Below are positions 1 to 8,334 of a DNA stretch of 64,000 nucleotides, piece after piece. Every line of letters starts with the position of its first letter. Positions within the stretch are counted from its first letter, which is position 1. Location: assembly GCA_947626285.1 (NCBI GenBank), contig CANQRR010000004.1, forward strand, positions 45,732-109,731. Reading direction: 5' to 3'. Both the position numbers and the translations under genes were made by a program. The notes under the pieces were generated by a model that was not told the origin of the DNA, made no database searches, and worked only from the letters and a program-made list of their open reading frames with translations. This DNA comes from an uncultured Lachnospiraceae bacterium (GTDB lineage Bacteria > Bacillota > Clostridia > Lachnospirales > Lachnospiraceae).

Positions 1-846
1 GCCGTCAGCCGTGCCCTTGGTGACGCTTCCGGATACCTGAAGCGCGTTGACTTCCCCAAGCAGCTGCTCGCTCAAGCCTGCCGGCTCGCCGTCCACATAG
101 ATCATATCCAGGATCTTGCAGAGCGTGTCAATGCCAAAGCTGAACTCAGTCTTGTTGTAAGTACCGTCGGCAATACTGATCTCCTCGCCGTTGATGCCGG
201 TCTGTACGCCGCCCAGCTCGACGGTCTCCGGACCGGTGATGCACTCCTCGATGACAGCCGCGACGTCACCCTCCACGGTAACCTCAGGCAGCGTCTCTTC
301 CGCAGCAGCAGCCTCGGCCTCTGTCTCTACGACAGCCTCGGTCTCCGGCTCTGCCGGCAGCTCAACAGGTACATCATTCATCCCCTGCACGATGCCGTCC
401 GCAACTGCCTTCGTGTCGATGCTCTGGAGGACGCCGATCAGCGACTGGATCCCCTCGTCCATATAACGCGCCATCACGACCGCCGGGTCGATCAGGTAAT
501 CCTTGGCGCCAAGGGTCGGGCTCTCCAGATGGAGCGCTCCGAGCGTGTCCGTGCCGGTGAAGCACACCACGGCAGCTGTCTCGCCGTCCACGTCCAGATG
601 CAGGCTGATCGCCTCCAGCTCGTCTTCCGTGGCGGTGACATCCACTTCCAGTTCCACACCCGTGAGGTCGATGACCTGTTCACCGCTTGTAAGGCGCAGG
701 TTCGACAGTTTGATGCTTTCCGTCGTCGCGGCTGCGGCAGCCGCAGCTTCCTCCGCGAACGCGCAGGTGCAGCTTCCGAGCAGCATTGCCGCGCTCAGCA
801 CCGCTGCCATCAGCTTTTTCCCTAAGTTCCTCTTTCTTGTTTGCAT
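1..846 (-). CDS. Secreted or lipid-anchored protein, C-terminal part outside the window
   Basis: The reading frame opens with ATG at 846 after GGAGAAAGGGAAC and stays open to the window edge, giving 282 residues without a stop. Residues 1-32 form a clear export signal: a KRNLGKK basic start, a hydrophobic stretch, then LLGSC followed by CAFAEE. This could be cut by signal peptidase I after AFA, or be a lipobox with the Cys as lipid anchor; the sequence does not decide. An alanine run follows, and around residues 165-190 there is a Glu/Pro/Ala-rich linker. No known domain was recognised. It is 27 bp downstream of the GNAT-like gene and probably the last visible gene of the peptide-maturation operon, so it may be an accessory surface protein of that system; that is only inferred from position. 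Confidence 0.75.
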   Translation of the reverse strand, partial: MQTRKRNLGKKLMAAVLSAAMLLGSCTCAFAEEAAAAAAATTESIKLSNLRLTSGEQVIDLTGVELEVDVTATEDELEAISLHLDVDGETAAVVCFTGTDTLGALHLESPTLGAKDYLIDPAVVMARYMDEGIQSLIGVLQSIDTKAVADGIVQGMNDVPVELPAEPETEAVVETEAEAAAAEETLPEVTVEGDVAAVIEECITGPETVELGGVQTGINGEEISIADGTYNKTEFSFGIDTLCKILDMIYVDGEPAGLSEQLLGEVNALQVSGSVTKGTADG

Positions 847-873
847 GTTCCCTTTCTCCTTTTCATGAAAAGT

Positions 874-1794
874 TTATTTGAAACGCACATGCGTCGTTTC
901 CATAAATTTGATTTTGAGGACCTGTTCCATGAACAGCTCCTGTAACGCCTCGCCGAAATACCACCGGCTAAACTGTAGCATGTCTCTGTTGTCCGCACGC
1001 ACGATGAACTCTATGTCCTCGTACCGCGCGGAAACGTAGTCGATCCACCGTCCCATGAGGCAGACTCCCGCCATCTTCGCCCTCCGGCTCGGGAAAGCGT
1101 ACCAGCGCCTCACCTCCAGCGTCGCGGGATCCATAAGGCGGCAAATCACCCAGCCGCACAGGAGATCACTCTCCTGCTCCTGCAAAAAGAAACTGGTGTC
1201 CTCGTCGAACTCCTTGACAAACGGCTGCAGGTCCTTCAGCTCGTCCCGGTCATCCGCTGAGCGGATCCGGTCCATGAGCCGGGCCTTCATTTCGGAAGTC
1301 AGCTCTGAGGCTCGCAGGATGCGATAGCCCTTCCTCGCCAGATATTCATCCGAATAGCGCTCCGCCCTGGTGCGAAAGCCCGGCAAATGCACCCGGAACC
1401 TGTGATAGGACGGCTCTGTGTGCGCCGTGGCTCCGGAAATCCCCTGCACAAGCCGCTCGATCGGATCCGCCCGGCCTGCTTTCACGGGATAGCGCCAGAA
1501 AAACAGCTTCGGATGATAACGGCGCTCCGCCTGCACAAGCAATGCGCCGATCAGCTCCCGAAGCAGCGCCGCGTCGCGCCATCCGGGAAGAACCAGCAGC
1601 ATCAATATCTGAAATTCCGAATCCTCCGGAATGAACCAGCCGCGTATCACTCCGATCTCCTCTTCGTCCGACGACACGGACAAAAACAGATGCTCCAAAG
1701 AGCCCGCAGCATTTGCCGCCGGCTCTTTGGAACCAAGCTTTCTCAGAAGCCTGAGCTGTTCAGTAGGATCGTCAATGCTCTGGTACCGGTACAT
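874..1794 (-). CDS. GNAT-like protein of the RiPP operon
   Basis: This 306-residue cytosolic protein has no signal peptide or membrane segment. The C-terminal 140 residues (a short acidic strand region, then GWVICRL and a strand-helix pattern ending IEFIVRADNRDMLQFSRWYFG) resemble an acetyltransferase fold, and the N-terminal half may be a second degenerate GNAT unit, but the acetyl-CoA loop is not clear, so the assignment is tentative. Its start overlaps the 3' end of the SPASM radical SAM gene by 23 bp, which implies translational coupling. A role in modifying or handling the peptide product, or in self-protection by acetylation, is inferred from position only. The reading frame is intact and codon use is like that of its neighbours. 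Confidence 0.6.
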   Translation of the reverse strand: MYRYQSIDDPTEQLRLLRKLGSKEPAANAAGSLEHLFLSVSSDEEEIGVIRGWFIPEDSEFQILMLLVLPGWRDAALLRELIGALLVQAERRYHPKLFFWRYPVKAGRADPIERLVQGISGATAHTEPSYHRFRVHLPGFRTRAERYSDEYLARKGYRILRASELTSEMKARLMDRIRSADDRDELKDLQPFVKEFDEDTSFFLQEQESDLLCGWVICRLMDPATLEVRRWYAFPSRRAKMAGVCLMGRWIDYVSARYEDIEFIVRADNRDMLQFSRWYFGEALQELFMEQVLKIKFMETTHVRFK

Positions 1795-3115
1795 CGCTCT
1801 GTTCCGCCTCTTTTTTTATCTTCGCCTCGTAGTGCAGCTCCAGCAGCTCCTCCAGATGCCCCTTGAAATAAGAGCAGCAGCTTCCGATCTTGCCGTCGCG
1901 CTTGTGGTTCATGCGCACCTTGTGGCAGCCGCCGTCGCAGATGGGAAAGTAAAAGCACTCCCTGCACTCCTGCGAGTCCAGATAGGAACAGCCGGTCATA
2001 CCCTCAGCGATCAGCCCCATGTTCCAGTCGTTGAACCGGTCGATATGGCCGACCACAAGGGACTCTATGCCCACGTCGTCCCAGCACTTGTACAGCTCGC
2101 CGTCCGGCCCCACCACATAAGCGTTGCGCTTCGTGAGCGTACAGCCGGCGTGCGCCCTTCCCGGAAAAAGCGACAGCGGGTCGATTCCGTATTTCTCGTG
2201 CGTCTCGGCGATGAACCGGCCCTTGTCCTCCGGGTCGAAGAAGCAGCTCACATCCGGATGGTCGTCCCCCTTCACGAAGCCCGGGTAGACCGCCACCTGC
2301 TTCTTTTTGTCCTCCGGACAGAGCGCCATGACCTGCCGGTGCACATCGATGAATTCGTCTTCATTTCTGGTATCCACATTCACACGGATGTGGATCTGCC
2401 CCTCGTAGCCGGACTTCAGAAGTCTTTCCAGATTCTGAAGGATGCGGTCGTAAGTAGGACCGCCGTTTTTCAGGTAACGCCGTTTATCGTGCGTCTCCTT
2501 CCTGCCGTCCAGTGTGATCTGGACCGCCCTGACATGCAGATCGTTCAGCTCGTCCGCGATCTCCCCGGTCAGCAGATAGCCGTTCGTTATCATGCTGGCG
2601 CTGTACTTCTTATCCATTTTTTCCACTTCCCGCGTGATGCGGCGAATGGTATTGATCGCGAGCAGCGGCTCGCCGCCGTACCACACAAGCCCGACGTTCT
2701 TAAGCCCCGTGTGGAGCCGGATGAACTCGATCAGCTTATCCGCCGTCTCGTCGGACATCGGGGCGCCGCTCCGGTTCCCCTCATAGCAGTAGGAACAATC
2801 GAAGTTGCAGTTCCGCGTGATCGCCACGGTCAGCATCAGCGTCTGGGTGGCGTAGGTCTCGGTCAGACGGTGCATCTTCAGGATATTGTACAGCGCGTCG
2901 TCCTGTCCGTCCTCCACAAGAAAGCCGTGGCTGCGCAGCAGGAAATAGAGCTGCGGCTGCCCGGAAAAGTCAAAGCCGTCCGCGTCCTTTTGAATCGCCT
3001 CCAGTACCGGAACCAGGTTCTCCTCTACCTGAAGGAAAGCATTGGACGCGGAGTTGTACAGCAGCCAGCCGTTCCGCCTGGAGCGGAACAGCCGGCTGTA
3101 TCTGGACCAGCGCAT
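1772..3115 (-). CDS. SPASM-domain radical SAM peptide maturase
   Basis: The product (447 residues) belongs to the radical SAM/SPASM peptide-modifying enzymes. The 4Fe-4S site that binds S-adenosylmethionine is C103-N-F-D-C107-S-Y-C110, followed by a YEGNRSG loop. The C-terminal SPASM region has the expected Cys set (CTLTKRN, YKCWDD, CSYLDSQECRECFYFPICDGGC, GSCCSY) that holds auxiliary Fe-S clusters. The N-terminal 90 residues may act as a precursor-recognition domain. Family members install thioether or other crosslinks in short Cys-containing peptides. The gene starts 2 bp after the stop of the precursor at 3118, so the two are tightly coupled, and that Cys-containing precursor is the likely substrate. 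The type of crosslink cannot be read from the sequence. Confidence 0.88.
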   Translation of the reverse strand: MRWSRYSRLFRSRRNGWLLYNSASNAFLQVEENLVPVLEAIQKDADGFDFSGQPQLYFLLRSHGFLVEDGQDDALYNILKMHRLTETYATQTLMLTVAITRNCNFDCSYCYEGNRSGAPMSDETADKLIEFIRLHTGLKNVGLVWYGGEPLLAINTIRRITREVEKMDKKYSASMITNGYLLTGEIADELNDLHVRAVQITLDGRKETHDKRRYLKNGGPTYDRILQNLERLLKSGYEGQIHIRVNVDTRNEDEFIDVHRQVMALCPEDKKKQVAVYPGFVKGDDHPDVSCFFDPEDKGRFIAETHEKYGIDPLSLFPGRAHAGCTLTKRNAYVVGPDGELYKCWDDVGIESLVVGHIDRFNDWNMGLIAEGMTGCSYLDSQECRECFYFPICDGGCHKVRMNHKRDGKIGSCCSYFKGHLEELLELHYEAKIKKEAEQSDVPVPEH

Positions 3116-3117
3116 GC

Positions 3118-3417
3118 TTACTTGTCGAGGCTGACGCCGGTGCCCTGCGCGGCGCAGGCATTGCCGCCGCAGGTGCCGCCTGCCACCTGGTCAAGCTCCT
3201 CCTCGCTGAGCGGCGCGCCGTTGGTGTAGACTGCGTCGATGCCGTCGCCCTTCTCGATCACCTGGATGGAGTAACCCTCCGGAACGCTAAGCCCCGTAAG
3301 CTCCTCTACGGTCTTGACCGGATCCTTGCAGAGTTTCTCGCGGAACGCCGGATCCTGTGCCGCCTTTTCCTTTATCTGCGCGTATACCTCGTTGATCTTT
3401 TCAGTTGTCCATGCCAT
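3118..3417 (-). CDS. RiPP precursor peptide A, NHLP/Nif11-type leader
   Basis: This 99-residue peptide precursor has a long helical leader and a short core. The leader contains the NHLP hallmark FREKLCKDPVKTVEEL, then VPEGYSIQVIEKGDG and PLSEEELDQVAGG. The GG at the end is the expected cut site for the C39 peptidase of the transporter at 11170. The predicted core is TCGGNACAAQGTGVSLDK, 18 residues with two Cys. It starts after a run of GGAGGAAAAAA. The core shares the pattern CGGxACAAxG with the end of the precursor at 3461, so both probably carry the same maturation signature. The nitrile hydratase/Nif11 names refer to leader homology only; no role in those enzymes is implied. Confidence 0.9.
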   Translation of the reverse strand: MAWTTEKINEVYAQIKEKAAQDPAFREKLCKDPVKTVEELTGLSVPEGYSIQVIEKGDGIDAVYTNGAPLSEEELDQVAGGTCGGNACAAQGTGVSLDK

Positions 3418-3460
3418 GTTTTTTTCCTCCTCTTTTCTTTTTTCATCATACTAAAACTGC

Positions 3461-3856
3461 TCAGACAATACTTCCCGCCGCGGCGCAGGCTTCCCCGCCG
3501 CAAACGAATTCTGCCATACAGCCCTTTGCTGCGCATGCTCCCACATCGGGACCCACGCCCACGGCTGCCGCGCAGGCAGAGACGATCAGGAGCATGCTCA
3601 AACCTCCCGCCGCCGTCTCGGACTCCTCATCCGTCAGCTCTCTCCCGATCATATCGGGGAGAACCATGGTCGCCGTGTAGGCCGGATCGTTCTCGATCAC
3701 CTTGAGCTTAAAGCCGTCCGGCAGCTTCTCGCCCGCGAACGCTTCGATCGCCTTCGTCGGGTCGGCCAGAAGCTCCTTGCGGAACGCCTCGTCGGTCATC
3801 GCTTTTTTCTGCACGCCGACGTACAGTTCCTCCAGTTTCTGTTGTGTCCATTCCAT
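3461..3856 (-). CDS. RiPP precursor peptide B, NHLP-type leader
   Basis: This precursor has 131 residues. The leader (1-85) has FRKELLADPTKAIEAF, then PDGFKLKVIENDPAYTATMVLP and ELTDEESETAAGG, which ends in the double-Gly site. The core after GG is about 46 residues, hydrophobic and rich in Ala, Gly, Val and Cys: a run SMLLIVSACAAAVGVG, two Cys spaced by AAKG, then a C-terminal CGGEACAAAGSIV. Proteusin precursors of the polytheonamide type have such long Ala/Gly/Val cores that are epimerised and methylated, which suits the epimerase and cobalamin enzyme upstream. The ribosome site AAAGGAGGTATTCCGT is strong. The leader is very similar to the orphan precursor at 26530. Confidence 0.9.
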   Translation of the reverse strand: MEWTQQKLEELYVGVQKKAMTDEAFRKELLADPTKAIEAFAGEKLPDGFKLKVIENDPAYTATMVLPDMIGRELTDEESETAAGGLSMLLIVSACAAAVGVGPDVGACAAKGCMAEFVCGGEACAAAGSIV

Positions 3857-3932
3857 ACGGAATACCTCCTTTCCTACATATGGTATTTATTTGATACATA
3901 ATGTGTATCCCTTTTTATAGGTACCGACCGGT

Positions 3933-5744
3933 TCAGAGAACCTTCTGCCTTTCCGGAACGGCCAGGAACAGCACCTCGTCCCCGATCCGCAGGATCAGCT
4001 TTTTCCGGATCAGCTCTTCCAGGACTCCCTCCGCCCTGTCTCTCTCCTGCTTCCCGCAGGTTTCCAGCAGCCGGTCTATCCTGACCGCCTGGTCCGCCGC
4101 GAGACAGACGTCCTTCTCAAGGCCGTCAAGCACATAGGTCTCCTGCAGGGCGCAGGGCCGTCCGTCGTAGATCGCGAGAAGACCGTACTGCAGTCTGTAG
4201 CTGAGGGTGCAGCCTTTTCGGCTGGCACGCTTCCATTCCAGAACCAGCTTTAAGAGCTCGTCAAAATACGGCGTGCTCTGCGGCGGATCCGCCAGAAAGA
4301 ATTCGTGGAAGCGGCTGTCCCCCGCAAGCTCCTCTCCAAAGAGATAAGGGTAATACCCATCGGGCTTCAGCGTCACCCCATAGTCCGCCGCCCGCTGCGT
4401 AAAGATGCTCTGCCGCTGATAACCGTGCGGGTTCAGCTGCGGCGCGGGCAGATGGAACAACAGCGGATAAAATTCCATGTCGTGATAATACCATTCCGCC
4501 TTCTCCCCGGGGAACGAATACAGCAGGTTCCATGCGAGGTAGATCCCCGCCTCCTTTGCGTTTTTCAAAAATTCCACGTGTTTGATCCCGCGGTTCCCCT
4601 TGTGCATCAGTTGGAGCAGATGATCGTTCAGGCTCTCGATCCCCGGCTGGAAGGATGTGAAGCCGGCCCTTCTCAGCCTGTGGACGTCTTCTCTCGTCAT
4701 GTTTGTCTTGACTTCGGAAAAGAGAGAATATCCCTTTCCTGTCAGCAGCTCCGGCAGCTCTCTGACGTGCTCCCGCGCCAGGATGCAGTCTGTCAGGAAA
4801 AAGCTGCGCACCTGATATCTCTCCGCCAGATACGCCAGTTCATCAGCGAAACGCCGGCTGTCCTTCCTGCGGTAGCACAGCAGCTCAGGATCGGGATGGA
4901 GCCCGCAGAAGCAGCACCTGTGCTTCTCACCCCACCAGCAGCCCCGGGAGGCCTCGACCGGCAGGTCGACACTCACCCTCTCTGCAAGTCCCGATGCGGA
5001 GAGCTCCGCAAAGTAATCGTCAAAATCCGGATAAGGAACCGCGTCCAGGTCCCGGACGGCGTGTACGGCGGGGGTCCCACCCCTGTGCAGCACCTCCGGG
5101 AAGCGCCTATGCAGCTCTTCGGTCCTGCCCTCCGCGATCAGATCCAGCGCGTCGCAGAAATTGTCGTCCGATTCCCCCACAAACGCGTAATCCACCTGCC
5201 CCATGCGGTCCACAAGCGCCTGCCCCCTCTCCGGGCCGACCGAACTGCCGCCGATCACGGTGACGGTCTTTGGCGCCTTTTCCTTGATCCGCTTCAGAAG
5301 CGCAAGGTCGGCGTTGCACTGGGCAAAGGTATAGGTGCAGCCGACGACGTCCGGATCTTCCGCGAGGATTTCATCGGACAGCGCGTCCAGGAACCCCGGG
5401 ACCAGCGGATCGCACTTTTGGACCAGCGAAAAAAAATCCGCCGTGATCCGTTCGTATCCGGCGCCCCGGAAATACTCCATGGTCTCCTGCCTGGACGGCA
5501 CATGGCCGTAGCCGGCGTAGGGCGAAAATACTGCCTCGATCAGCTGCATATACATAGCCGCGATCTCATCCAGCCGGAAATAAGCCTCCGCCCCGATCAG
5601 GCGCGCGAAACGAAGGTTCGCGTAGACGACGCGCGCATCTATGCCGCGCTTTTCCGCGGCCGCTTTCAGCAGGCTCAAGCCCATCACAGGGGCTTTCGCG
5701 GTGCAGAAAGGCATTGTCACCAGGCAGATCTTTTTCACGCCCAT
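3933..5744 (-). CDS. Cobalamin-binding radical SAM RiPP maturase (RiPP maturation radical SAM protein 1 type)
   Basis: The product has 603 residues. The N-terminal 200 residues are a B12-binding Rossmann-like domain (MPFCTAKAPVMGLSLLKAAA at the start, VTVIGGSSVGPERG near 161-174). The radical SAM core follows with SRGCWWGEKHRCCFCGLH around 267-283; C269, C277 and C280 give the CX7CX2C spacing of the 'RiPP maturation radical SAM protein 1' family rather than the usual CX3CX2C. Enzymes of this kind are associated with methylation at unactivated carbons or other changes in the peptide core. The gene start lies inside the last 10 bp of the epimerase gene, with GAGG 9 bp upstream of ATG, so both are co-translated. 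The substrate is most likely the precursors directly downstream. The exact reaction is not shown by the sequence. Confidence 0.88.
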   Translation of the reverse strand: MGVKKICLVTMPFCTAKAPVMGLSLLKAAAEKRGIDARVVYANLRFARLIGAEAYFRLDEIAAMYMQLIEAVFSPYAGYGHVPSRQETMEYFRGAGYERITADFFSLVQKCDPLVPGFLDALSDEILAEDPDVVGCTYTFAQCNADLALLKRIKEKAPKTVTVIGGSSVGPERGQALVDRMGQVDYAFVGESDDNFCDALDLIAEGRTEELHRRFPEVLHRGGTPAVHAVRDLDAVPYPDFDDYFAELSASGLAERVSVDLPVEASRGCWWGEKHRCCFCGLHPDPELLCYRRKDSRRFADELAYLAERYQVRSFFLTDCILAREHVRELPELLTGKGYSLFSEVKTNMTREDVHRLRRAGFTSFQPGIESLNDHLLQLMHKGNRGIKHVEFLKNAKEAGIYLAWNLLYSFPGEKAEWYYHDMEFYPLLFHLPAPQLNPHGYQRQSIFTQRAADYGVTLKPDGYYPYLFGEELAGDSRFHEFFLADPPQSTPYFDELLKLVLEWKRASRKGCTLSYRLQYGLLAIYDGRPCALQETYVLDGLEKDVCLAADQAVRIDRLLETCGKQERDRAEGVLEELIRKKLILRIGDEVLFLAVPERQKVL

Positions 5745-7087
5745 CGCACATAACCTCTTTCATACAGATATTGGAACTTCTGCCAGAGCAGAAGCGCGCG
5801 GCGATCCTGCGCGGAAAGCGTCCGGCAGACCTCCGCAAATGTGGAGGCCGCTTCCCGGACGATCCGGACTGCCCGCAGGAAGTCCTCGTCCTTCGCAAGA
5901 CTGCAGCCCACGCCGTCTCCCCAGAATTCCACGCAGTCTTCTTTTTCTGCGATCCTGCACACCGCGTTGAAATGCAGGACCCTGTCCTCGGGCAGCTCTG
6001 CGCGCGCCCAGGTCCCGAACAGGTGTTTCATGCCTGTCTCGAACTCATCCGCGTCCGCAAAGCCAAGCGTCTCCCGGATGCAGTATCCGTTCGGATACTC
6101 TCCCGACGGCAGTTCAGGCTCGATGAATTCCATGGTCTTTTTCACCAGGTTCACCCGCAGCCCGGCGGTACAGCTGATCCCATAGCGGATGAACTTCTCT
6201 CTGCCCTTCTCGCCCATGCGTTCACACAGGCGGATGGCTCTCCCGGAAAGGGAATATTTCGTCAGCGACTCCGGATTATTCGGCAGAAGCTCAATATCCT
6301 TCAGCTCATCCGGACGGTAGATCTCCTGTATCTTCTCCAGCTGGCGCAGACTGCGTATGCTGAAGCGCATCGCGGCCTTCCCCATGGCGTCCGGCCCCAG
6401 CTCTTTCATAAAGGCACGGATGCGCTCCGGATCCCGCTCCGCCACAGCCGTCGTCGTCTGCGGAACCAGCCCCGTGACCGCGCGGAAATCGTAGACGAAT
6501 TTCTCGTAGTCCGGATTGTCGAACGGCTCCGTCGCCATATAGCAGCTGCTCGTCCCCGCGACGCGTCCCAGATAGCGGACGCTGCGCTTGAGGATCTCTC
6601 TCCACAGTCCAGCGTTCTCCGGCGTGTAGGCAAAATTTTCTCTCCAGCGCGGCGCGTCCACGCCGCAGAACGGACACTGTACACTGCATCCGTCGCCCAG
6701 CTCAAACAGGAGCGGGAAATAATGGATCGCCCCGTGCTTCCGGATCTGACGGCTCTCCATGCGGCACCTCCGGTGTACCTGCCGGCTCCAGAGGCAGATC
6801 TCGCGCTCGGCGAACGCGTCGTCCGCGATCCTGATCTCGTATTCCTCCACGATCTCCCGCTGGTACGCCCGGTACTCCTGCAGATAGCGGTTCTGCTCCT
6901 CCGGAGTGCGCATCTCCCTCGCCTGTCCGCACAGCATATCGCACGCTTCCAGCGCCATCTCCGCGTCAAGCGGGATGCCGCGCTCCTGCAGGGTCTCTTG
7001 CGGCCGCGCCTGCAGCCGCTCGCGGAAGGAGGGATCCGCCGCGTAATTCTCCATCAGGTATTTTATATATGGAACGTCTGCATACAT
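5735..7087 (-). CDS. Radical SAM peptide amino acid epimerase, PoyD-like
   Basis: This 450-residue protein has the radical SAM motif C134-S-V-Q-C138-P-F-C141-G in the context LFELGDGCSVQCPFCGVDAP, the pattern of the RiPP maturation amino acid epimerases (PoyD family) that convert L- to D-residues in peptide cores. The first 115 residues look like a helical recognition region: the start MYADVPYIKYLMENYAADPSF resembles a precursor leader, as in other PoyD-like enzymes. The length fits the family. The ribosome site GGAG lies upstream of ATG at 7087. It precedes and overlaps the cobalamin maturase. Together with the Ala/Val/Gly-rich core of precursor B, this predicts a D-residue-containing product. 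D-residue positions cannot be predicted here. Confidence 0.85.
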   Translation of the reverse strand: MYADVPYIKYLMENYAADPSFRERLQARPQETLQERGIPLDAEMALEACDMLCGQAREMRTPEEQNRYLQEYRAYQREIVEEYEIRIADDAFAEREICLWSRQVHRRCRMESRQIRKHGAIHYFPLLFELGDGCSVQCPFCGVDAPRWRENFAYTPENAGLWREILKRSVRYLGRVAGTSSCYMATEPFDNPDYEKFVYDFRAVTGLVPQTTTAVAERDPERIRAFMKELGPDAMGKAAMRFSIRSLRQLEKIQEIYRPDELKDIELLPNNPESLTKYSLSGRAIRLCERMGEKGREKFIRYGISCTAGLRVNLVKKTMEFIEPELPSGEYPNGYCIRETLGFADADEFETGMKHLFGTWARAELPEDRVLHFNAVCRIAEKEDCVEFWGDGVGCSLAKDEDFLRAVRIVREAASTFAEVCRTLSAQDRRALLLWQKFQYLYERGYVRWA

Positions 7088-7147
7088 CTCTTAGCTCCTA
7101 TCTCCGGCAAAAATCTTCACAACTCTTTCCGCGAATGCTGCTCCTGT

Positions 7148-7489
7148 TTATCTTTCCTTGCTGCCAGTCAGCGCATCCTGCAGATAGGCCGCGGTCGCGC
7201 CGAGTAAAATGCAGCCAGCGTAGAGCATTCCGTCAAAGTGCAGGGCCGAAATAAGGAAATAGCAGGCAAAGACGATGACTGCAAAGACGGCGCACCAGAT
7301 GGCATTGCTGAACTTCTTCTTTTCCTTGTTCCCCTGCAGCGCGTCCTGCAGATAAGCCACGGTCGCGCCGATCAAAATGCAGCCGGCGTAGACAAACCCG
7401 TCCATATGTAGGGCCGGGACAAAGAAATAGCAGACGTAAACAATGACTGCGAAAATAGCTGTCCAAATTGCATTACCGAATTTTTTCAT
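7148..7489 (-). CDS. Small membrane protein with two tandem 55-residue repeats
   Basis: This 113-residue protein is an internal duplication. Residues 2-55 and 56-112 align almost fully: KFGNAIWTAIFAVIV matches KFSNAIWCAVFAVIV, and VYAGCILIGATVAYLQDAL matches LYAGCILLGATAAYLQDAL. Each unit has two hydrophobic segments, so four membrane passes are predicted. The repeat is also visible in the DNA, which points to a fairly recent duplication. The ribosome site AAAGGAG is upstream. It lies between the sigma factor gene and the epimerase gene in one transcription unit. An immunity protein or a membrane anchor for the maturation complex is possible, but no family was recognised. Confidence 0.75.
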   Translation of the reverse strand: MKKFGNAIWTAIFAVIVYVCYFFVPALHMDGFVYAGCILIGATVAYLQDALQGNKEKKKFSNAIWCAVFAVIVFACYFLISALHFDGMLYAGCILLGATAAYLQDALTGSKER

Positions 7490-7507
7490 GATATTTTTCT
7501 CCTTTTG

Positions 7508-8035
7508 CTATAAATGATCTGTTTCACAAACGCTTAAGTATCTCCGCATCTTCTTCAGCGCGTTGTGCTGAAGGACGCGGACGTTGGCGTAGCTGACGCC
7601 GATGCGGTCCGCGGTCTCCTGCGCGGAGAGCCCGTGATAAAAGCGCAGAATCACGATGTTCCGCTCCCGCTCAGGAAGCCGCTCCAGCGCGTCGGCAAGC
7701 GTCTCGAGCAGCTCCTGTGTCAGCAGCCGGTCCTCCACGTCCGCCAGGAGCGAACGCTCCTCCGGCTGATCCAGCGTCTCCATCTCGGCCGGCACCGGCT
7801 CGCGGCTCCTCCTGCGATAGTAATCCGTCACCGCGTTGCGCGTGATGACATAGAGCCATGTCCCAGGCGCGCTGCGCGCCGGATCATAGCCGTCCAGCGC
7901 CGAGATCGCGTTCAGAAAGACCTGCTGCTTCAGATCCGCCCTGTCGTGCTCATTCGACACATGAGAACTGATGTACCGCTCCACTTTCTCGTGGTAATCC
8001 TGATATAGTTTCTCGGGCGTGATGGCGGTATTCAT
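7508..8035 (-). CDS. ECF-type RNA polymerase sigma factor
   Basis: This 175-residue protein has the sigma70 region 2 (QQVFLNAISALDGYDPARSAPGTWLYVITRNAVTDYYRR, where the DLKQQVFLNA and WLYVITRN elements are typical) and region 4 (LPERERNIVILRFYHGLSAQETADRIGVSYANVRVLQHNALKKMRR, a helix-turn-helix for the -35 element). Region 3 is missing, as in ECF factors. It directs RNA polymerase to specific promoters, probably including those of this peptide cluster. Its ATG overlaps the stop of the 65-residue gene (ATGA), and it is followed at 18 bp by the membrane protein gene. No transmembrane anti-sigma factor is adjacent, so how it is held inactive is open. Confidence 0.9.
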   Translation of the reverse strand: MNTAITPEKLYQDYHEKVERYISSHVSNEHDRADLKQQVFLNAISALDGYDPARSAPGTWLYVITRNAVTDYYRRRSREPVPAEMETLDQPEERSLLADVEDRLLTQELLETLADALERLPERERNIVILRFYHGLSAQETADRIGVSYANVRVLQHNALKKMRRYLSVCETDHL

Positions 8036-8229
8036 AGCTTATCCTCGTCTTTCGTCCGGAGCCGCAGCGCATCCGCGTCCCCGGCGGCGTTCAGCTCCAG
8101 CTCGCTGTCGTCCAGTCCCACTCCGGCCCTCGCTTCCTCGGCATCGCGGATCAGCCTGCCCAGCCGCCTGTTTCCGGAAAAGCGCTGGAAATCAAACAGT
8201 ACCCTCAATGTCCTTTCTATCCCGTCCAT
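8032..8229 (-). CDS. 65-residue protein coupled to the ECF sigma factor
   Basis: A small soluble protein that starts after a good site (ACAGGAGGCGCTTTT) and ends overlapping the sigma gene by 4 bp. The first half is basic and probably helical (TLRVLFDFQRFSGNRRLGRLIRDAEE), the second half acidic (LDDSELELNAAGDADALRL). It has no Cys and no membrane segment, so it is not a ZAS-type anti-sigma factor. The close coupling suggests that it works with the sigma factor, for example as a cytosolic anti-sigma factor or co-factor. This is inferred from position; no family was recognised. Confidence 0.65.
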   Translation of the reverse strand: MDGIERTLRVLFDFQRFSGNRRLGRLIRDAEEARAGVGLDDSELELNAAGDADALRLRTKDEDKL

Positions 8230-8334
8230 AAAAGCGCCTCCTGTCTTTCATCGTCTATTCTCCTCTCTTACTCCTTTCTTTTCGCATCGTCTTTCGGATT
8301 TCAACTATTGATACGCCGTAACGTACCATTTGTT

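Noticed and set aside
1631..3229. Long open frame on the plus strand opposite the SPASM maturase and precursor
   Set aside because: It mirrors the minus-strand genes, has no ribosome site and no recognisable domain; GC-rich codon use opens such frames. The same holds for plus-strand frames at 4305-5753, 5714-7207, 11158-12765, 30365-31906, 37019-38458 and 46048-47478.
3118..3417. Nitrogen fixation or nitrile hydratase protein
   Set aside because: The resemblance is to the leader-peptide families only; the GG site, short core and neighbouring maturases mark it as a RiPP precursor.
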